Positions 8,463 through 17,935 of a stretch of 64,000 nt of DNA are shown here, piece by piece. The translations under genes were made by a program, and so were the position numbers. Origin of the DNA: MGIIb-O1 sp002457595 (GTDB lineage: Archaea; Thermoplasmatota; Poseidoniia; Poseidoniales; Thalassarchaeaceae); NCBI GenBank assembly GCA_045568115.1, contig JBJLBO010000005.1, positions 310,001 through 374,000 of the forward strand, written 5' to 3'. Every line of letters starts with the position of its first letter. Positions within the stretch are counted from its first letter, which is position 1. The notes under the pieces were generated by a model. The model was not told the DNA's origin. It did no database searches and saw only the letters and a list, made by a program, of their open reading frames with translations.

Positions 8463-8876
8463 TTGGCGGAGACGGGAATCTTCGCTGAAAAAGAATTTCA
8501 TGAAGACAGAAGTTGGCTCAGCCATCGCCTAGCAGATGTGGTCTACCTCACTCATACGATAGTTACCATCTGGATTGCAATTGGATGGTTAGGCACTGAA
8601 GATTGGATGCTATGGGGTGTTGTGATTTTGTATGCGAGTACTGAGATTCTTTGGTTAATTCGTTCAGATTTCTGTATTCTTACTGATTTAGAACGACGAT
8701 TCAGAGGTGTGCCACGGCCAGATTCAGTTTTGGAACAGAATTTTATTCGAAGATTGTTCAACCTGTTTCTTCGTATCGACATAACTCCCGAAAGATCATA
8801 CATCCTAACTCGTACTTGGGGAAGACTGAGCTTTGTAATTGCAAGTATGAGACTTGCTGGATTTATTCCGTTCTAA
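8463..8876 (+). CDS. Small membrane protein, DUF2784-like
   Basis: A 137-residue protein from a TTG start, 9 bases after trxB. It has two or three hydrophobic segments (around 25-45, 47-65 and the C-terminal 118-135). The segment DFCILTDLERRFRG followed by a Phe-Ile-Arg-rich stretch resembles the CPLT-x-x-E core of DUF2784 membrane proteins. Function is unknown. Close spacing suggests co-transcription with trxB, but no functional link can be claimed. Confidence 0.5.
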   Translation: MAETGIFAEKEFHEDRSWLSHRLADVVYLTHTIVTIWIAIGWLGTEDWMLWGVVILYASTEILWLIRSDFCILTDLERRFRGVPRPDSVLEQNFIRRLFNLFLRIDITPERSYILTRTWGRLSFVIASMRLAGFIPF

Positions 8877-8901
8877 GTGAACATTCTAGACCGAAGCCAC
8901 A

Positions 8902-10074
8902 ATGAGGGGTTCACTCAGTCGAAAAGTTATGTTGCGGGAACTCAGTCCGGCCGAGCGTGCAAGATATGCACGTCACTTGATACTCCCCCAGGTTGGGGAA
9001 GAAGGTCAGAAACGACTTAGAGATGGGTCAATTCTTGTCATAGGAGCAGGGGGTTTAGGTTCTCCTGTTCTTCTTTATCTAGCGGCCGCTGGTATTGGAA
9101 GAATAGGCATTGTAGATGATGACAATGTTGACATTACAAATCTTCAGAGGCAAGTAATTCACACTACTGCAAGTATTGGGAAACCAAAAGTTGCGTCAGC
9201 AGTAGCGAGAATAAAACAATTAAATCCCGAAGTTGAAATAGTGGAATACAATCTTCGATTAGATGTTTCAAATGCTTTGGAAATTATAGATGGCTGGAAT
9301 GTTGTAGTTGATGGCACCGATAACTTTGCCACTAGGTATACCATCAATGATGCATGCGAAATTCTTGATGTCCCCTGGGTTTTTGGTAGCATACACCGAT
9401 TTGAAGGGCAGATATCTGTTTTCAATTACCAAGGTGGACCAAATTATCGAGATTTATTCCCTACTGCTCCTCCTCCTGAGTTAGCGCCTAATTGTGCAGA
9501 AGCGGGGGTCCTTGGTGTACTACCTGGTATGGTTGGAACTATTCAGGCTACAGAAGCACTGAAAATTATTCTTGGAGTTGGAGAGGCACTTTCGGGGAAA
9601 TTGATGATATTAGATGCGATTACAATGAACATGCGCGCTTTATCCTTCGAAGCAGATCCTAATAGAAAGCCTGTCAAAAAAATGTCAAAGGAAAGCATCG
9701 AAGCTGTCTGTAAATCACAAACACCGAAAGTTGTAGCCCCGAATAATTCAATGCAAATTACCCCTAATGAGTTTATTAACAAGAAAACAAATGGTTGGGA
9801 GCCTTTCTTACTTGACGTACGCAGACAGAATGAAGAATCAATCGTTTCTCTGCCAAACACAAATCTGAGAATAGAGCACACCTCTGTGCCAAAGCGAAGT
9901 TCTGAAATCCCCAAAAATCGAGATATCGTTGTTTATTGCAGAGTAGGGGGTCGATCAGAGGTTGTTGCAAATTGGCTAATTCAGTCTGGTTGGGACCATT
10001 CTAGAGTTTGGAACCTTGCAGGTGGAGTCCATTTGTGGGCTGATCAAATTGATTCATCGATACCTAAATATTAG
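8902..10074 (+). CDS. E1-like adenylyltransferase (MoeB/ThiF/UbaA family) with C-terminal rhodanese domain
   Basis: A 390-residue protein. Residues about 15-255 form the E1 adenylation domain: RYARHLILPQVGEEGQ, then the nucleotide loop GAGGLGSP, the DDDNVDITNLQRQ segment and the NCAEAGVLGVLPG segment. Residues about 285-390 are a rhodanese domain whose active loop is YCRVGGRSE with catalytic Cys. Such fusions activate the C-terminal glycine of ubiquitin-like sulfur carriers (ThiS/MoaD/SAMP) and load sulfur for molybdopterin, thiamine or tRNA thiolation. The zinc CxxC seen in E. coli MoeB is GPNYRDLFP here, so the first zinc cysteine pair is absent. A molybdopterin role would suit the Mo-enzyme genes at 17-26 kb, but that is inference. 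Confidence 0.85.
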   Translation: MRGSLSRKVMLRELSPAERARYARHLILPQVGEEGQKRLRDGSILVIGAGGLGSPVLLYLAAAGIGRIGIVDDDNVDITNLQRQVIHTTASIGKPKVASAVARIKQLNPEVEIVEYNLRLDVSNALEIIDGWNVVVDGTDNFATRYTINDACEILDVPWVFGSIHRFEGQISVFNYQGGPNYRDLFPTAPPPELAPNCAEAGVLGVLPGMVGTIQATEALKIILGVGEALSGKLMILDAITMNMRALSFEADPNRKPVKKMSKESIEAVCKSQTPKVVAPNNSMQITPNEFINKKTNGWEPFLLDVRRQNEESIVSLPNTNLRIEHTSVPKRSSEIPKNRDIVVYCRVGGRSEVVANWLIQSGWDHSRVWNLAGGVHLWADQIDSSIPKY

Positions 10075-10115
10075 TCAGATAATAAGTGGTGAAATACCAT
10101 TCAGTAACTTGTTTA

Positions 10116-10189
10116 ATTGTGGTAAATAATAGTTAAAAATGTTGCTTGAATAAAGTAATAATTTACAAACTTTGATTTATTGTGGTAAA
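10116..10189 (+). repeat. Direct repeat pair upstream of the fused E1 gene
   Basis: ATTGTGGTAAA occurs at 10116-10126 and again at 10179-10189, 63 bases apart, in the AT-rich spacer before the E1 gene. The second copy overlaps a TAAAAATA stretch (10186-10193) that could be the TATA box for a start at 10242. This may be a pair of regulator sites, but a chance repeat in AT-rich DNA is possible. Confidence 0.3.
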
Positions 10190-10241
10190 AATAGCCCTAG
10201 TCTACCGATTGTTTGTTGTACTAGTTGCAACACGAGAAGGC

Positions 10242-13106
10242 ATGGTAGGGCGACGCGGCTTGTGGCTCTGCCCGACTTGCAATAAGCATCAAACTTGGAA
10301 ATCTAGAGATTCTAGTACGTCACGCCTTGACCGTAAGTGCATCTCTTGTAGTCAAAGAATTCGAGTCACTCTCGATCGCTCAGGAGCTGGAAGAGGGAGG
10401 ACCCAACAAGCAAGAGTTTGGGAGAGGAAAGCAAGCACCCCGATGAAAGAATTAGAGCAGGAAGCAATCTTGAGAGATAGAGATAAGAATTCAATAAATG
10501 TTGAGGGCACCTCATCCGCTAAGAGTCCGACACAACAAGACCTCCCCCCTCTATGGGGTGCCGATTGGATGCCGACTTCCCCCCTCATATTCTCGCATAA
10601 AATAAATTCAAAAGAAGTACGCAAGGAATTAATCCGATTCGTTATTGAAAGACATGATGGTTATGTCGAAGAAATCACAGAATGTTGGGATTTACTCAAT
10701 GCATCGAAGTCATTCACAGGAGATACCTACCATGAATTCTGTCAAAATTTCAATAATGAGCTTTCGAAGAAACTACGAGAGAGAGTTTTCGAACCTGGAT
10801 TCGCTAACCTCGCAGATGAAGAAATAATACCACGTAGAAGTGGGACAATCTACCTAAATAGGCGCGTCACGAGGTTATTGCGCGACGTCGCACTCTGTTT
10901 GCGTAGAATAGCGTACAAAGCATCAATCACCGTTGAACAACGATTTAATTGGCAAAGATGGATGACTAGAACACGTGCTCTTGATGAACACCTGAAGGAC
11001 CTATTCACCAATGGCGTCCCTACCCCTGATGGCAGTCACTTTGGAGGAAAGGGGTTTCGCTCAACATGGCAAGAAGGAATTGTTGCATGTGCGACAGGAT
11101 TAACCAGAGCAATCGACCTTGAAAGTGAAAAAACTGAGATGGCCGATGTCGTCGCCCCAATGATTCGAGATGTTGGACTTGCATTAGCCATGGGGCAAAC
11201 TCCTCTTGAAATTTTTAATGCACAAGTAGGCAAGTCAGCATCAAATATGGATGGTGGGCAGAATGATGCAGGAGGAAGAGACCTACATGTTGGGAATTGG
11301 GAAAAAAGAGTATTACCACCAACTGCCCCATTACCCATTGCTAGCGCTACCGCTACAGGAATCGCTCTCGCTGCTCAAAGGCTCTCAATACCTCGATTTC
11401 ATTTGGCTCCTGTAGGAGAAGGATGTAGTAGCAGTGGTGAATTTTGGGAAGCAATGAATCTTGCAGGCGCTCGTGGTTTACCCATTGCATTCATGATACA
11501 GAACAATCAAATCGCACTTGATACATTTACAGTAAGTCAATCCGGAGCAGAAACATTTGGAGACAAAGGTTACTCGATGGGGATTCCATCTTGGACTATT
11601 GATGGGTCTGACCCGGCTGAATTTCACGCCTCTACTTGCGCTGCCCGTGAATACGCCTTAGATGGAGGAGGTCCTACTTTGATTCATGTTGAAACCATGC
11701 GTGGTTGTGGGCACGCACACCACCATGACGACCTATATCTTGGAGCAATTAGTAGGAATCCTCCAGGTTATGTTGACCGCGAATTGCTTGCATATTGGGC
11801 GGAAAAAGACCCTGTTCCAAATCATCGAGATTTACTGATTCGATTGGGAATTAGTACATCAAGAATTGCAAAAATGGAAAATGAAGAACAATCTCTTGTT
11901 GATTCTGCAAGAAAAGAAATGGAGATGACTCCTTGGCCTGAAGGGAACACGGTAACCGTCGGAGTGACTTCAATTCATGATGCTAGCACGCATTCAGAAC
12001 AATTCGATAGATTTGGAGAAAATACTCAAAGTGGTCAATCACCACTAGAAAATGGAGAGACGTCTATTGAATTCTCTAATGCCACAAATGCATGGACCTT
12101 CAGCAAAGCCATCCAAAACGGAATGGTAGCTCTCGCAGAAAAATATGGAAAATCAATTGTTTTCATGGGAGAGGACATGGAAATTGCTGGAGCCTTTGGT
12201 ATGAATCTCCCCCTGAAGGCTAGAGGGCATTCAGATCGACTGCTAGATATGCCGCTTTCAGAAGCAGCAATCATCCACTCAGCCACAGGTGCTGCTCTTG
12301 GAGGAATGCGGCCGGTTGCAGAGATTCAATTCGGGGGATTCGCGGCACTAGCAATGAATCCTCTAATCAATAACGCGGCTCAATTGAGATGGAGATGGGG
12401 AGCTGATGTACCACTAACGATCAGAATTCCTTTGGGTGCAAAAACAAGAAGTGGCCCATTCCATGCGAACATGATAGAATCGTGGTTTACTAATGACCCC
12501 GGTTTAGTCATTGTATTCCCAAGTACACCTCAAGATGCTTATGACCTACTGGTTGAGTCTCATGCATTGGAAGACCCTGTTGTCTTCTTGGAACACATTG
12601 GCCTCTATGGCCTTAGAGGAGGTTTGACGGGATGGGGGCAATCAATCAATCAAGTTGTAGATACAAAAGCAGTTCATGGACGACTCGCAAGGGGTGAGAA
12701 CAGTATTGGCAAAGCCCGAGTTGTAAGAGGCGGTAATGATGCAACTATAGTCACCTGGGGTGCCATGGTCCACGTCGCTTTAGAGGCTGCAAAAGAGGCC
12801 TCAAAGAAGGGGATAGAGGCCGAAATCATTGATCTACGCACAATTATGCCATTCGATGCACAAACCTGTATTGACTCTGTACGAAGAACTGGGCGACTAG
12901 TAGTTCTGCAAGAAGCACAATACACAGGAGGATTTGGTCACACCATTAACAGTCGAATTTTGGAAGAAGCTTTTTGGAATCTTGAAGCAACTCCGGTTGT
13001 CATTGGGGCACTAGATACACCGGTTCCATTCTCTCCTCCATTAGAGGACCATACTATTCCAACCGCAGAATTGGTTCTGCGACATTTACTAAGGATGTGT
13101 GAATGA
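10242..13106 (+). CDS. Fused 2-oxoacid dehydrogenase E1 alpha-beta with N-terminal zinc ribbon
   Basis: About 954 residues. Residues 7-40 hold a zinc ribbon (Cys10, Cys13, Cys33, Cys36). A linker of about 90 residues follows, then an E1-alpha thiamine diphosphate domain with GEGCSSSGEFWEAMN and a downstream NN pair, and MRGCGHAHHHDDLY near its end. The E1-beta half begins near residue 615: MGEDMEIAGAFGMN, DMPLSEAAIIHSATGAALGG and a transketolase C-domain to the end. It would decarboxylate a 2-oxoacid and acylate an E2 lipoyl partner; no E2 or E3 gene is in the window, so the substrate is unknown. Mg-binding GDG is GEG, as I recall for other fused E1 proteins. ATG 10242 was chosen over an in-frame GTG at 10182 because the ribbon starts there and TATA-like sequence lies between. 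Confidence 0.8.
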   Translation: MVGRRGLWLCPTCNKHQTWKSRDSSTSRLDRKCISCSQRIRVTLDRSGAGRGRTQQARVWERKASTPMKELEQEAILRDRDKNSINVEGTSSAKSPTQQDLPPLWGADWMPTSPLIFSHKINSKEVRKELIRFVIERHDGYVEEITECWDLLNASKSFTGDTYHEFCQNFNNELSKKLRERVFEPGFANLADEEIIPRRSGTIYLNRRVTRLLRDVALCLRRIAYKASITVEQRFNWQRWMTRTRALDEHLKDLFTNGVPTPDGSHFGGKGFRSTWQEGIVACATGLTRAIDLESEKTEMADVVAPMIRDVGLALAMGQTPLEIFNAQVGKSASNMDGGQNDAGGRDLHVGNWEKRVLPPTAPLPIASATATGIALAAQRLSIPRFHLAPVGEGCSSSGEFWEAMNLAGARGLPIAFMIQNNQIALDTFTVSQSGAETFGDKGYSMGIPSWTIDGSDPAEFHASTCAAREYALDGGGPTLIHVETMRGCGHAHHHDDLYLGAISRNPPGYVDRELLAYWAEKDPVPNHRDLLIRLGISTSRIAKMENEEQSLVDSARKEMEMTPWPEGNTVTVGVTSIHDASTHSEQFDRFGENTQSGQSPLENGETSIEFSNATNAWTFSKAIQNGMVALAEKYGKSIVFMGEDMEIAGAFGMNLPLKARGHSDRLLDMPLSEAAIIHSATGAALGGMRPVAEIQFGGFAALAMNPLINNAAQLRWRWGADVPLTIRIPLGAKTRSGPFHANMIESWFTNDPGLVIVFPSTPQDAYDLLVESHALEDPVVFLEHIGLYGLRGGLTGWGQSINQVVDTKAVHGRLARGENSIGKARVVRGGNDATIVTWGAMVHVALEAAKEASKKGIEAEIIDLRTIMPFDAQTCIDSVRRTGRLVVLQEAQYTGGFGHTINSRILEEAFWNLEATPVVIGALDTPVPFSPPLEDHTIPTAELVLRHLLRMCE

Positions 13107-13164
13107 TTAAGGGTATTAACTCAAACATGATTAGTGGGCGCGAACAAATAGAGAGGGAACAGTG

Positions 13165-14112
13165 ATGCTCGACTCAGACCCAATACTTGTGATTCTTGGA
13201 TTCATCCTACTGATGGCAGGTGGCGAAGGAGTTGTTCAAGGTGCAGTAAGAATTGCAGATAGGATGAATGTACCTCCCCTCTTAGTTGGATTCACAATAG
13301 TTGCAATCGGGACTTCTTTACCTGAACTAGCAGTTGCTATAGAAGCGATAGGACAGGATAAACCAGAGATTGCTGTTGGAGGCGTTTTAGGATCAAATGT
13401 TGCGAATGTAATGCTAGTTCTAGGAACAGCATGTATGCTTGGGTCAGGAGAAGATGCAGGGGCAGGGCTACGACGTGATGCAATAGCAGTAATTACGGCA
13501 ACTGTGATTCTCTTTGCTTTCGTGAGTATGGAAGAAATTCCTTATGAAGGTGGCTTGGGTATGCTTTTACTTCTTGTTGGGTATTACACTTACTCATACC
13601 TCTATTCAAAAGGCAAAGAGGAAGATACAGAAGTCGAGGATAATTGGTTGCCTGACAATATCATGCTAGCAATTGTAGCGACCGTAGCTGGAGGTGTGAT
13701 GATTTGGCAGGGTGCTGTTCTAATGCTAGAAGGTGCCACTGGATTGGCCACATCATATGGAATCCCTGATTCGATAATTGGGCTTTCTATTGTTGCACTT
13801 GGAACTTCACTCCCTGAATTAGCAGTGACACTAATTGCTGCTCTTCGTAACCAAGGAGGTGTGGCTATCGGGAATGTGCTTGGGTCAAATGTCATGAATA
13901 TTCTTGGAATTCTAGGTACTGCTTCAGTAATAGGTGGCGGGCTTGAAATCTCATCAGACTTCGCTGGAAGAGATATCTGGGTTGTCATTTTGACATCGGG
14001 ACTAGTTGCCGCGATGTTGCTAGATGATCGCGAGATTGGACCACGAGTCGGTGCCACTATGGTTGTAGGATACATTGCATACATGGCATTTCTTTTCTTC
14101 ACAGTACCCTGA
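13165..14112 (+). CDS. Sodium/calcium exchanger-family antiporter (CaCA, YrbG-like)
   Basis: A 315-residue integral membrane protein with about 10 hydrophobic segments arranged as two inverted repeats. The alpha-1 repeat has VGFTIVAIGTSLPELAVAI with GGVLGSNVANVMLVLG. The alpha-2 repeat has IGLSIVALGTSLPELAVTL with GNVLGSNVMNILGILG. The paired acidic residues in the TSLPEL motifs bind the cation. It probably exports Ca2+ in exchange for Na+ or H+. Start ATG 13165; the adjacent GTG at 13162 is equally placed behind a GAGAGGGA ribosome site. Confidence 0.9.
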   Translation: MLDSDPILVILGFILLMAGGEGVVQGAVRIADRMNVPPLLVGFTIVAIGTSLPELAVAIEAIGQDKPEIAVGGVLGSNVANVMLVLGTACMLGSGEDAGAGLRRDAIAVITATVILFAFVSMEEIPYEGGLGMLLLLVGYYTYSYLYSKGKEEDTEVEDNWLPDNIMLAIVATVAGGVMIWQGAVLMLEGATGLATSYGIPDSIIGLSIVALGTSLPELAVTLIAALRNQGGVAIGNVLGSNVMNILGILGTASVIGGGLEISSDFAGRDIWVVILTSGLVAAMLLDDREIGPRVGATMVVGYIAYMAFLFFTVP

Positions 14113-14154
14113 TTTGGGGCGAACGGCTAAGGCTGAAAGGCTAGTGGCGACTTC

Positions 14155-15303
14155 ATGGCTGACTTCCGGTTGTCTGAGGAACAGGAGATGCTGCGCGAAT
14201 TGGCGCATGAATTCTCTAGAGATTCAGTAAGACCACATGCAGAACACTGGGACACTAACAATGAGTTCCCTCTAGACGCGATTTCTGAGGCTCATTCACT
14301 CGGACTAACTAACCTCCACATCCCCTCGGAATTTGGAGGAATGGGAATGGGTATTTCTGACGAAGTTTTGGTGTCGGAAGAATTTGCTTGGGGCGATCCT
14401 GGTTTCAGTACCGCCGCATACTCAAATGGACTGACGGCAGGACCTATCATTACTGGAGGTACTGAAGAACAGAAGACAGAGTACCTTGGACGTCTTGTGA
14501 AAGAACCAAAAATCGCATCTTACTGTGTCACTGAACCCGGAGCGGGAAGTGATGTTGCAAGTATTGAAACTACAGCTTTAAGGGATGGAGATCACTACAT
14601 ACTCAACGGGCAGAAAATGTGGATTACTGGTGCTGGGTATGCAGATTGGTTCTTCGTTCTAGCATATACTGACAAAACGGCTGGATACAAAGGAATGAGT
14701 GCATTTATTGTTGAATCGTCTTGGGATGGAGTGAGTCTTGGGAAGAAAGAGACGAACATGGGTCAAAGAGCCTCTGACACTAGAGGTGTAATCTTCGATA
14801 ACGTTCATGTTCCTGTTGAAAATCTAGTTGGGGAAAAGGAGGGCATGGGATGGTTCAACGCCATGAAAGCATTCGATCTGTCTCGTCCTAACGTTGCAGC
14901 ACAAGCAGTTGGAACCGCACGTGCGGCATATGAATACGCCTTGCAGTACGCCGATGAACGCAAGACATTCGGGAAAAAGTTACATCAACATCAGGCGATT
15001 CAATTCATGCTAGCAGATATGAAGACAAAAATTGAGGCTAGCCGGCTTTTGACTTGGCGAACCGCTTGGGAAGCAGATAATGGCATTCGAAATACTGAAA
15101 GTGCAGCTCATGCCAAGCGATTCGCTGCGGATTCCAGCATGGAAGTCACTACAGATGCTGTACAGATATTCGGTGGTTATGGTTACTCCGAAGAATACCC
15201 TGTTGCTCGATTAATGCGTGCTGCTAAGGTTCTGCAAATCTATGAAGGAAGTAGCCAAATTCAACGTATGATTATTGGAAGAGAGATGATTAATGACCTC
15301 TAA
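14155..15303 (+). CDS. Acyl-CoA dehydrogenase
   Basis: A 382-residue flavoenzyme. The N-terminal helix domain begins LSEEQEMLRELAHEF. The FAD/substrate segment is YCVTEPGAGSDVASI, followed by MWITGAGYADW. The C-terminal domain contains RKTFGKKLHQHQAIQ, QIFGGYGYSEEYPVARLMRAAK and IYEGSSQIQR, whose Glu is at the usual catalytic base position of short/medium-chain enzymes. It would carry out alpha-beta dehydrogenation of an acyl-CoA in fatty acid or branched-chain amino acid breakdown. It is monocistronic-looking, 42 bases after the exchanger gene. Chain-length preference cannot be read from sequence. Confidence 0.92.
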   Translation: MADFRLSEEQEMLRELAHEFSRDSVRPHAEHWDTNNEFPLDAISEAHSLGLTNLHIPSEFGGMGMGISDEVLVSEEFAWGDPGFSTAAYSNGLTAGPIITGGTEEQKTEYLGRLVKEPKIASYCVTEPGAGSDVASIETTALRDGDHYILNGQKMWITGAGYADWFFVLAYTDKTAGYKGMSAFIVESSWDGVSLGKKETNMGQRASDTRGVIFDNVHVPVENLVGEKEGMGWFNAMKAFDLSRPNVAAQAVGTARAAYEYALQYADERKTFGKKLHQHQAIQFMLADMKTKIEASRLLTWRTAWEADNGIRNTESAAHAKRFAADSSMEVTTDAVQIFGGYGYSEEYPVARLMRAAKVLQIYEGSSQIQRMIIGREMINDL

Positions 15304-15361
15304 AATGAATGTTGAATCATTTAGTCCGAATACTCAAACATTACCATCCAGTCGATGACAC

Positions 15362-17368
15362 ATGGGCGAGCGACGGGCGATGTTTGCATCATTGGCTCTA
15401 ATGATGCTGTTAGCACCATTGGTTTCGTCTTCAATTTCAATCGAATCAACCATTAGAGGAGGACTAGATACCAATGGTGATTGGACTTCGAGTGTTGAAT
15501 CTGAAATTCATTGGAATTGGTGGACACACTGGAGCAGAGATAAGAACTCAAACTCTATTGACGATAGATTGGAATGGTTAATTGATCAACCAGAGGAAAA
15601 ACAGAGAGATTGGTGGCGGAGAGCTCCAGAAGGACATGCGAGAATTTTTGTCGATTATGACCATCATCCCACTGATGCTGACATTTCGGCTCTTGAGAGA
15701 CTAGGGGTCGAAGTTTCATTCCGCTTCAAATATCTAGATACAGTCTCAGCAACAGCTCCACTGACCTCAATAATTGACCCTGAAGGGATTCGATTACTTG
15801 CTGGCGTTGTCATGATTGAAGACCTAGGTCTCGCCGAGCCAAATATGCATGAAGCAGTGCCAAATATGGGAGTAAATATGGTCTGGGAAGACCTAGGGCT
15901 TGATGGCACAGGTTCGGTTATAGCGGTGTTAGATACTGGAGTACGAGGAGATCACGAAGGACTCAATGACATGGATGATGACCCTTTCACCTGTATTGAT
16001 GACCCGCCTGACCCTCTAGACCCTAACCCTGAACCATTACCCGCCGATTGTGATCCAAAGATTATCGCGTTCTTCGATGCTGTAATTACTGACGAGGAAC
16101 ACGACCCTGCAGAATCCTATGATTCTGGAACTCATGGTAGTCATGTAGCTGGAATAGCCGCAGGAAGTGGAGGTGGCCAGACTGATCCATCAACCGACCT
16201 GAGATATGTTGGAGCAGCACCTGGTGCTTGGTTAATCAATATCCTCGCTTGTTGTGATGGCGACATTGAGGACATAATGCAAGGTGCTCAGTGGGCGATA
16301 GAAAATAAGGAAAAGTATGGAATCGATATTTTGACCTCATCGCTTGGTGAGCAGCAGTTCGAAATTCATATCGACAATGACGGGAACTCTGCTTGGAGTA
16401 GACAAATGGACATGGTCGTCGAATCTGGAATCATCACTACACTTTCAGCAGGCAACGAATTTGGGGGAGCAACCTTCGCAGGTTGTAATACCATAGATAG
16501 CCCTGGAGACGCTGCTTTACCCGTGACTGTAGGGAGTCTTGATAAAGACCTAGGACTCGCAATTTACAGCAGCCGAGGATATACATCTGACATGCGAGTA
16601 AAACCTGATGTCGCCACTATAGGATCCAGTATTATGGCGCCCGATGCAGCAACCAATGATGGATACACAAGCAAGTCAGGGACCAGTATGGCTACTCCTC
16701 TAATGGCAGGAATTGCCGCTCTAATGGTTCAGGCAAACCCTGACTTGACTCCGACTGAATTCAAGGACATAATTAGTGCATATTCAATTGAGAGAGAGTT
16801 AGTATTACTAGGTGATCCAGGGTTCAATGATTGCAGTATACTTGAAACTCGTCCTGACAACGAATTTGGATATGGCCAAGCAGATCCTATTGCTTTTGTA
16901 GAGGCCGCAGGTAGTATTGATCGTTCTCTCAACGTATCCATGGAAATCGAGACTCTGGAAGAAATTGGGAACGGAAGTGAGATTTTCGGCGAGGCCGTTG
17001 GAGCTCCTTCAGAATCTTCCAATGTCAGAGTTGAGGTTCGTGTTGGAGGTGGAAACTGGAAAGACGCACAGGACAATTCAATGAATGGAGACTGGTCCAT
17101 ATGGAGTATCCAATTGGACCCACACAACGAGTCAGGAAACTCCACAATTTTCGCTAGGCTGTTTGTCGATGAAGAACACATCTCTCCGATAGATGCTAGA
17201 AGGGTGATTCTAATTGACGAAATGGCTGAATCTAGAGGAGAAGGAGATGGTGATCGTACAATCCTATTTGCAATAGGTTTGGTTCTAATTATTACAATAC
17301 CCTTAGTTGGTATCGGCCTTTACATTAGGAGCGACTCGTTCAGGAGTAGTTCGGACGATGTTGATTAA
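15362..17368 (+). CDS. Secreted, membrane-anchored subtilisin-like protease
   Basis: A 668-residue S8 protease. It has a signal peptide (MFASLALMMLLAPLVSSS) and an inhibitor-I9-like prodomain around residues 90-160. The catalytic domain has Asp191 (VLDTGVRGDHEG), His258 (GTHGSHVAG), oxyanion Asn365 (SAGNEFGG) and Ser442 (GTSMATPLMAG). A beta-type region follows, with a C-terminal membrane helix near 640-660 and a short Ser/Asp tail. It probably degrades proteins at the cell surface, in keeping with a heterotrophic life on dissolved or particulate protein. A Cys pair (CC near 297) suggests disulfides. The MocA-like gene overlaps its last 11 bases. Confidence 0.92.
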   Translation: MGERRAMFASLALMMLLAPLVSSSISIESTIRGGLDTNGDWTSSVESEIHWNWWTHWSRDKNSNSIDDRLEWLIDQPEEKQRDWWRRAPEGHARIFVDYDHHPTDADISALERLGVEVSFRFKYLDTVSATAPLTSIIDPEGIRLLAGVVMIEDLGLAEPNMHEAVPNMGVNMVWEDLGLDGTGSVIAVLDTGVRGDHEGLNDMDDDPFTCIDDPPDPLDPNPEPLPADCDPKIIAFFDAVITDEEHDPAESYDSGTHGSHVAGIAAGSGGGQTDPSTDLRYVGAAPGAWLINILACCDGDIEDIMQGAQWAIENKEKYGIDILTSSLGEQQFEIHIDNDGNSAWSRQMDMVVESGIITTLSAGNEFGGATFAGCNTIDSPGDAALPVTVGSLDKDLGLAIYSSRGYTSDMRVKPDVATIGSSIMAPDAATNDGYTSKSGTSMATPLMAGIAALMVQANPDLTPTEFKDIISAYSIERELVLLGDPGFNDCSILETRPDNEFGYGQADPIAFVEAAGSIDRSLNVSMEIETLEEIGNGSEIFGEAVGAPSESSNVRVEVRVGGGNWKDAQDNSMNGDWSIWSIQLDPHNESGNSTIFARLFVDEEHISPIDARRVILIDEMAESRGEGDGDRTILFAIGLVLIITIPLVGIGLYIRSDSFRSSSDDVD

Positions 17369-17873
17369 CAAATCAGTAATTCTAGCTGCCGGAGCTAGTG
17401 AACGGCTAGGTGTCCCTAAAGCCTTAATCCAGGCTGGGGGTATGACGCTAATCGAAAGAGTAGCCCTAATGCTCAATGAAGTAGGACTCTCCGTGAATAT
17501 AGTTACAAGATTATCATTGGTTGACTCAATCAGAGAATTAATCCCATATGCGAAAATAATTGTTAATCCTAATCCAGAGTATGGGAGAACCGGTAGTCTC
17601 CAATGCGCATTAGGAATAATTGGAGATGGGCCACTAATTATGGCGCCTGTAGACCGACCCGGTTTCAGTAAATCTACATTAGAATTACTCTGTCAAAAAG
17701 ATGAGACTGCCTGTCCAATTAGAAAAGATCGAGGAGGACATCCTATAGCAATAAGTTCCAAAGACATAGGTGCAATTCTAAGAGCCGAACCAGACACACC
17801 TCTACGTGACATAATAACTCCAAGAAGAATAGAAGTAGAGGACCCTCATCTTACACCTCAACGTAGACACTAG
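17358..17873 (+). CDS. MocA-like molybdenum cofactor nucleotidyltransferase
   Basis: A 171-residue MobA-like NTP transferase. The N-terminal nucleotide loop is LAAGASERLGVPKAL, with PVDRPG (metal-binding Asp) near residue 95 and RGGHPIAIS near 130; these match the MocA/CoxD-associated group that forms molybdopterin cytosine dinucleotide. That cofactor is used by the xanthine-oxidase family, which fits the hydroxybenzoyl-CoA-reductase-like genes about 4 kb downstream and XdhC nearby. ATG 17358 was chosen because the glycine loop begins about 9 residues in; it overlaps the protease gene by 11 bases. It is shorter than usual MocA (about 190-200 residues). Confidence 0.75.
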   Translation: MLINKSVILAAGASERLGVPKALIQAGGMTLIERVALMLNEVGLSVNIVTRLSLVDSIRELIPYAKIIVNPNPEYGRTGSLQCALGIIGDGPLIMAPVDRPGFSKSTLELLCQKDETACPIRKDRGGHPIAISSKDIGAILRAEPDTPLRDIITPRRIEVEDPHLTPQRRH

Positions 17874-17897
17874 AGGAGGATGTTAGAACTTCTCCTC
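17873..17897. terminator. Possible hairpin between convergent genes
   Basis: GAGGAG (17873-17878) and CTCCTC (17892-17897) can pair across a 13-base loop in the short space between the convergent MocA-like and ZIP genes. There is no clear U-run. Weak evidence. Confidence 0.25.
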
Positions 17898-17935
17898 AGA
17901 GGTGGTCAGTGACCTCGACAATCAGTGACTGAAGA

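Noticed and set aside
10182..10241. Upstream GTG start for the fused E1 gene adding 20 residues
   Set aside because: The added hydrophobic residues lie before a soluble zinc ribbon, and the region holds TATA-like sequence and one copy of a direct repeat, so it is more likely promoter.
13602..14102. A 166-codon open frame antisense to the exchanger gene
   Set aside because: The plus-strand frame encodes clear CaCA motifs; the antisense translation is Ser/Pro-rich with no domain.
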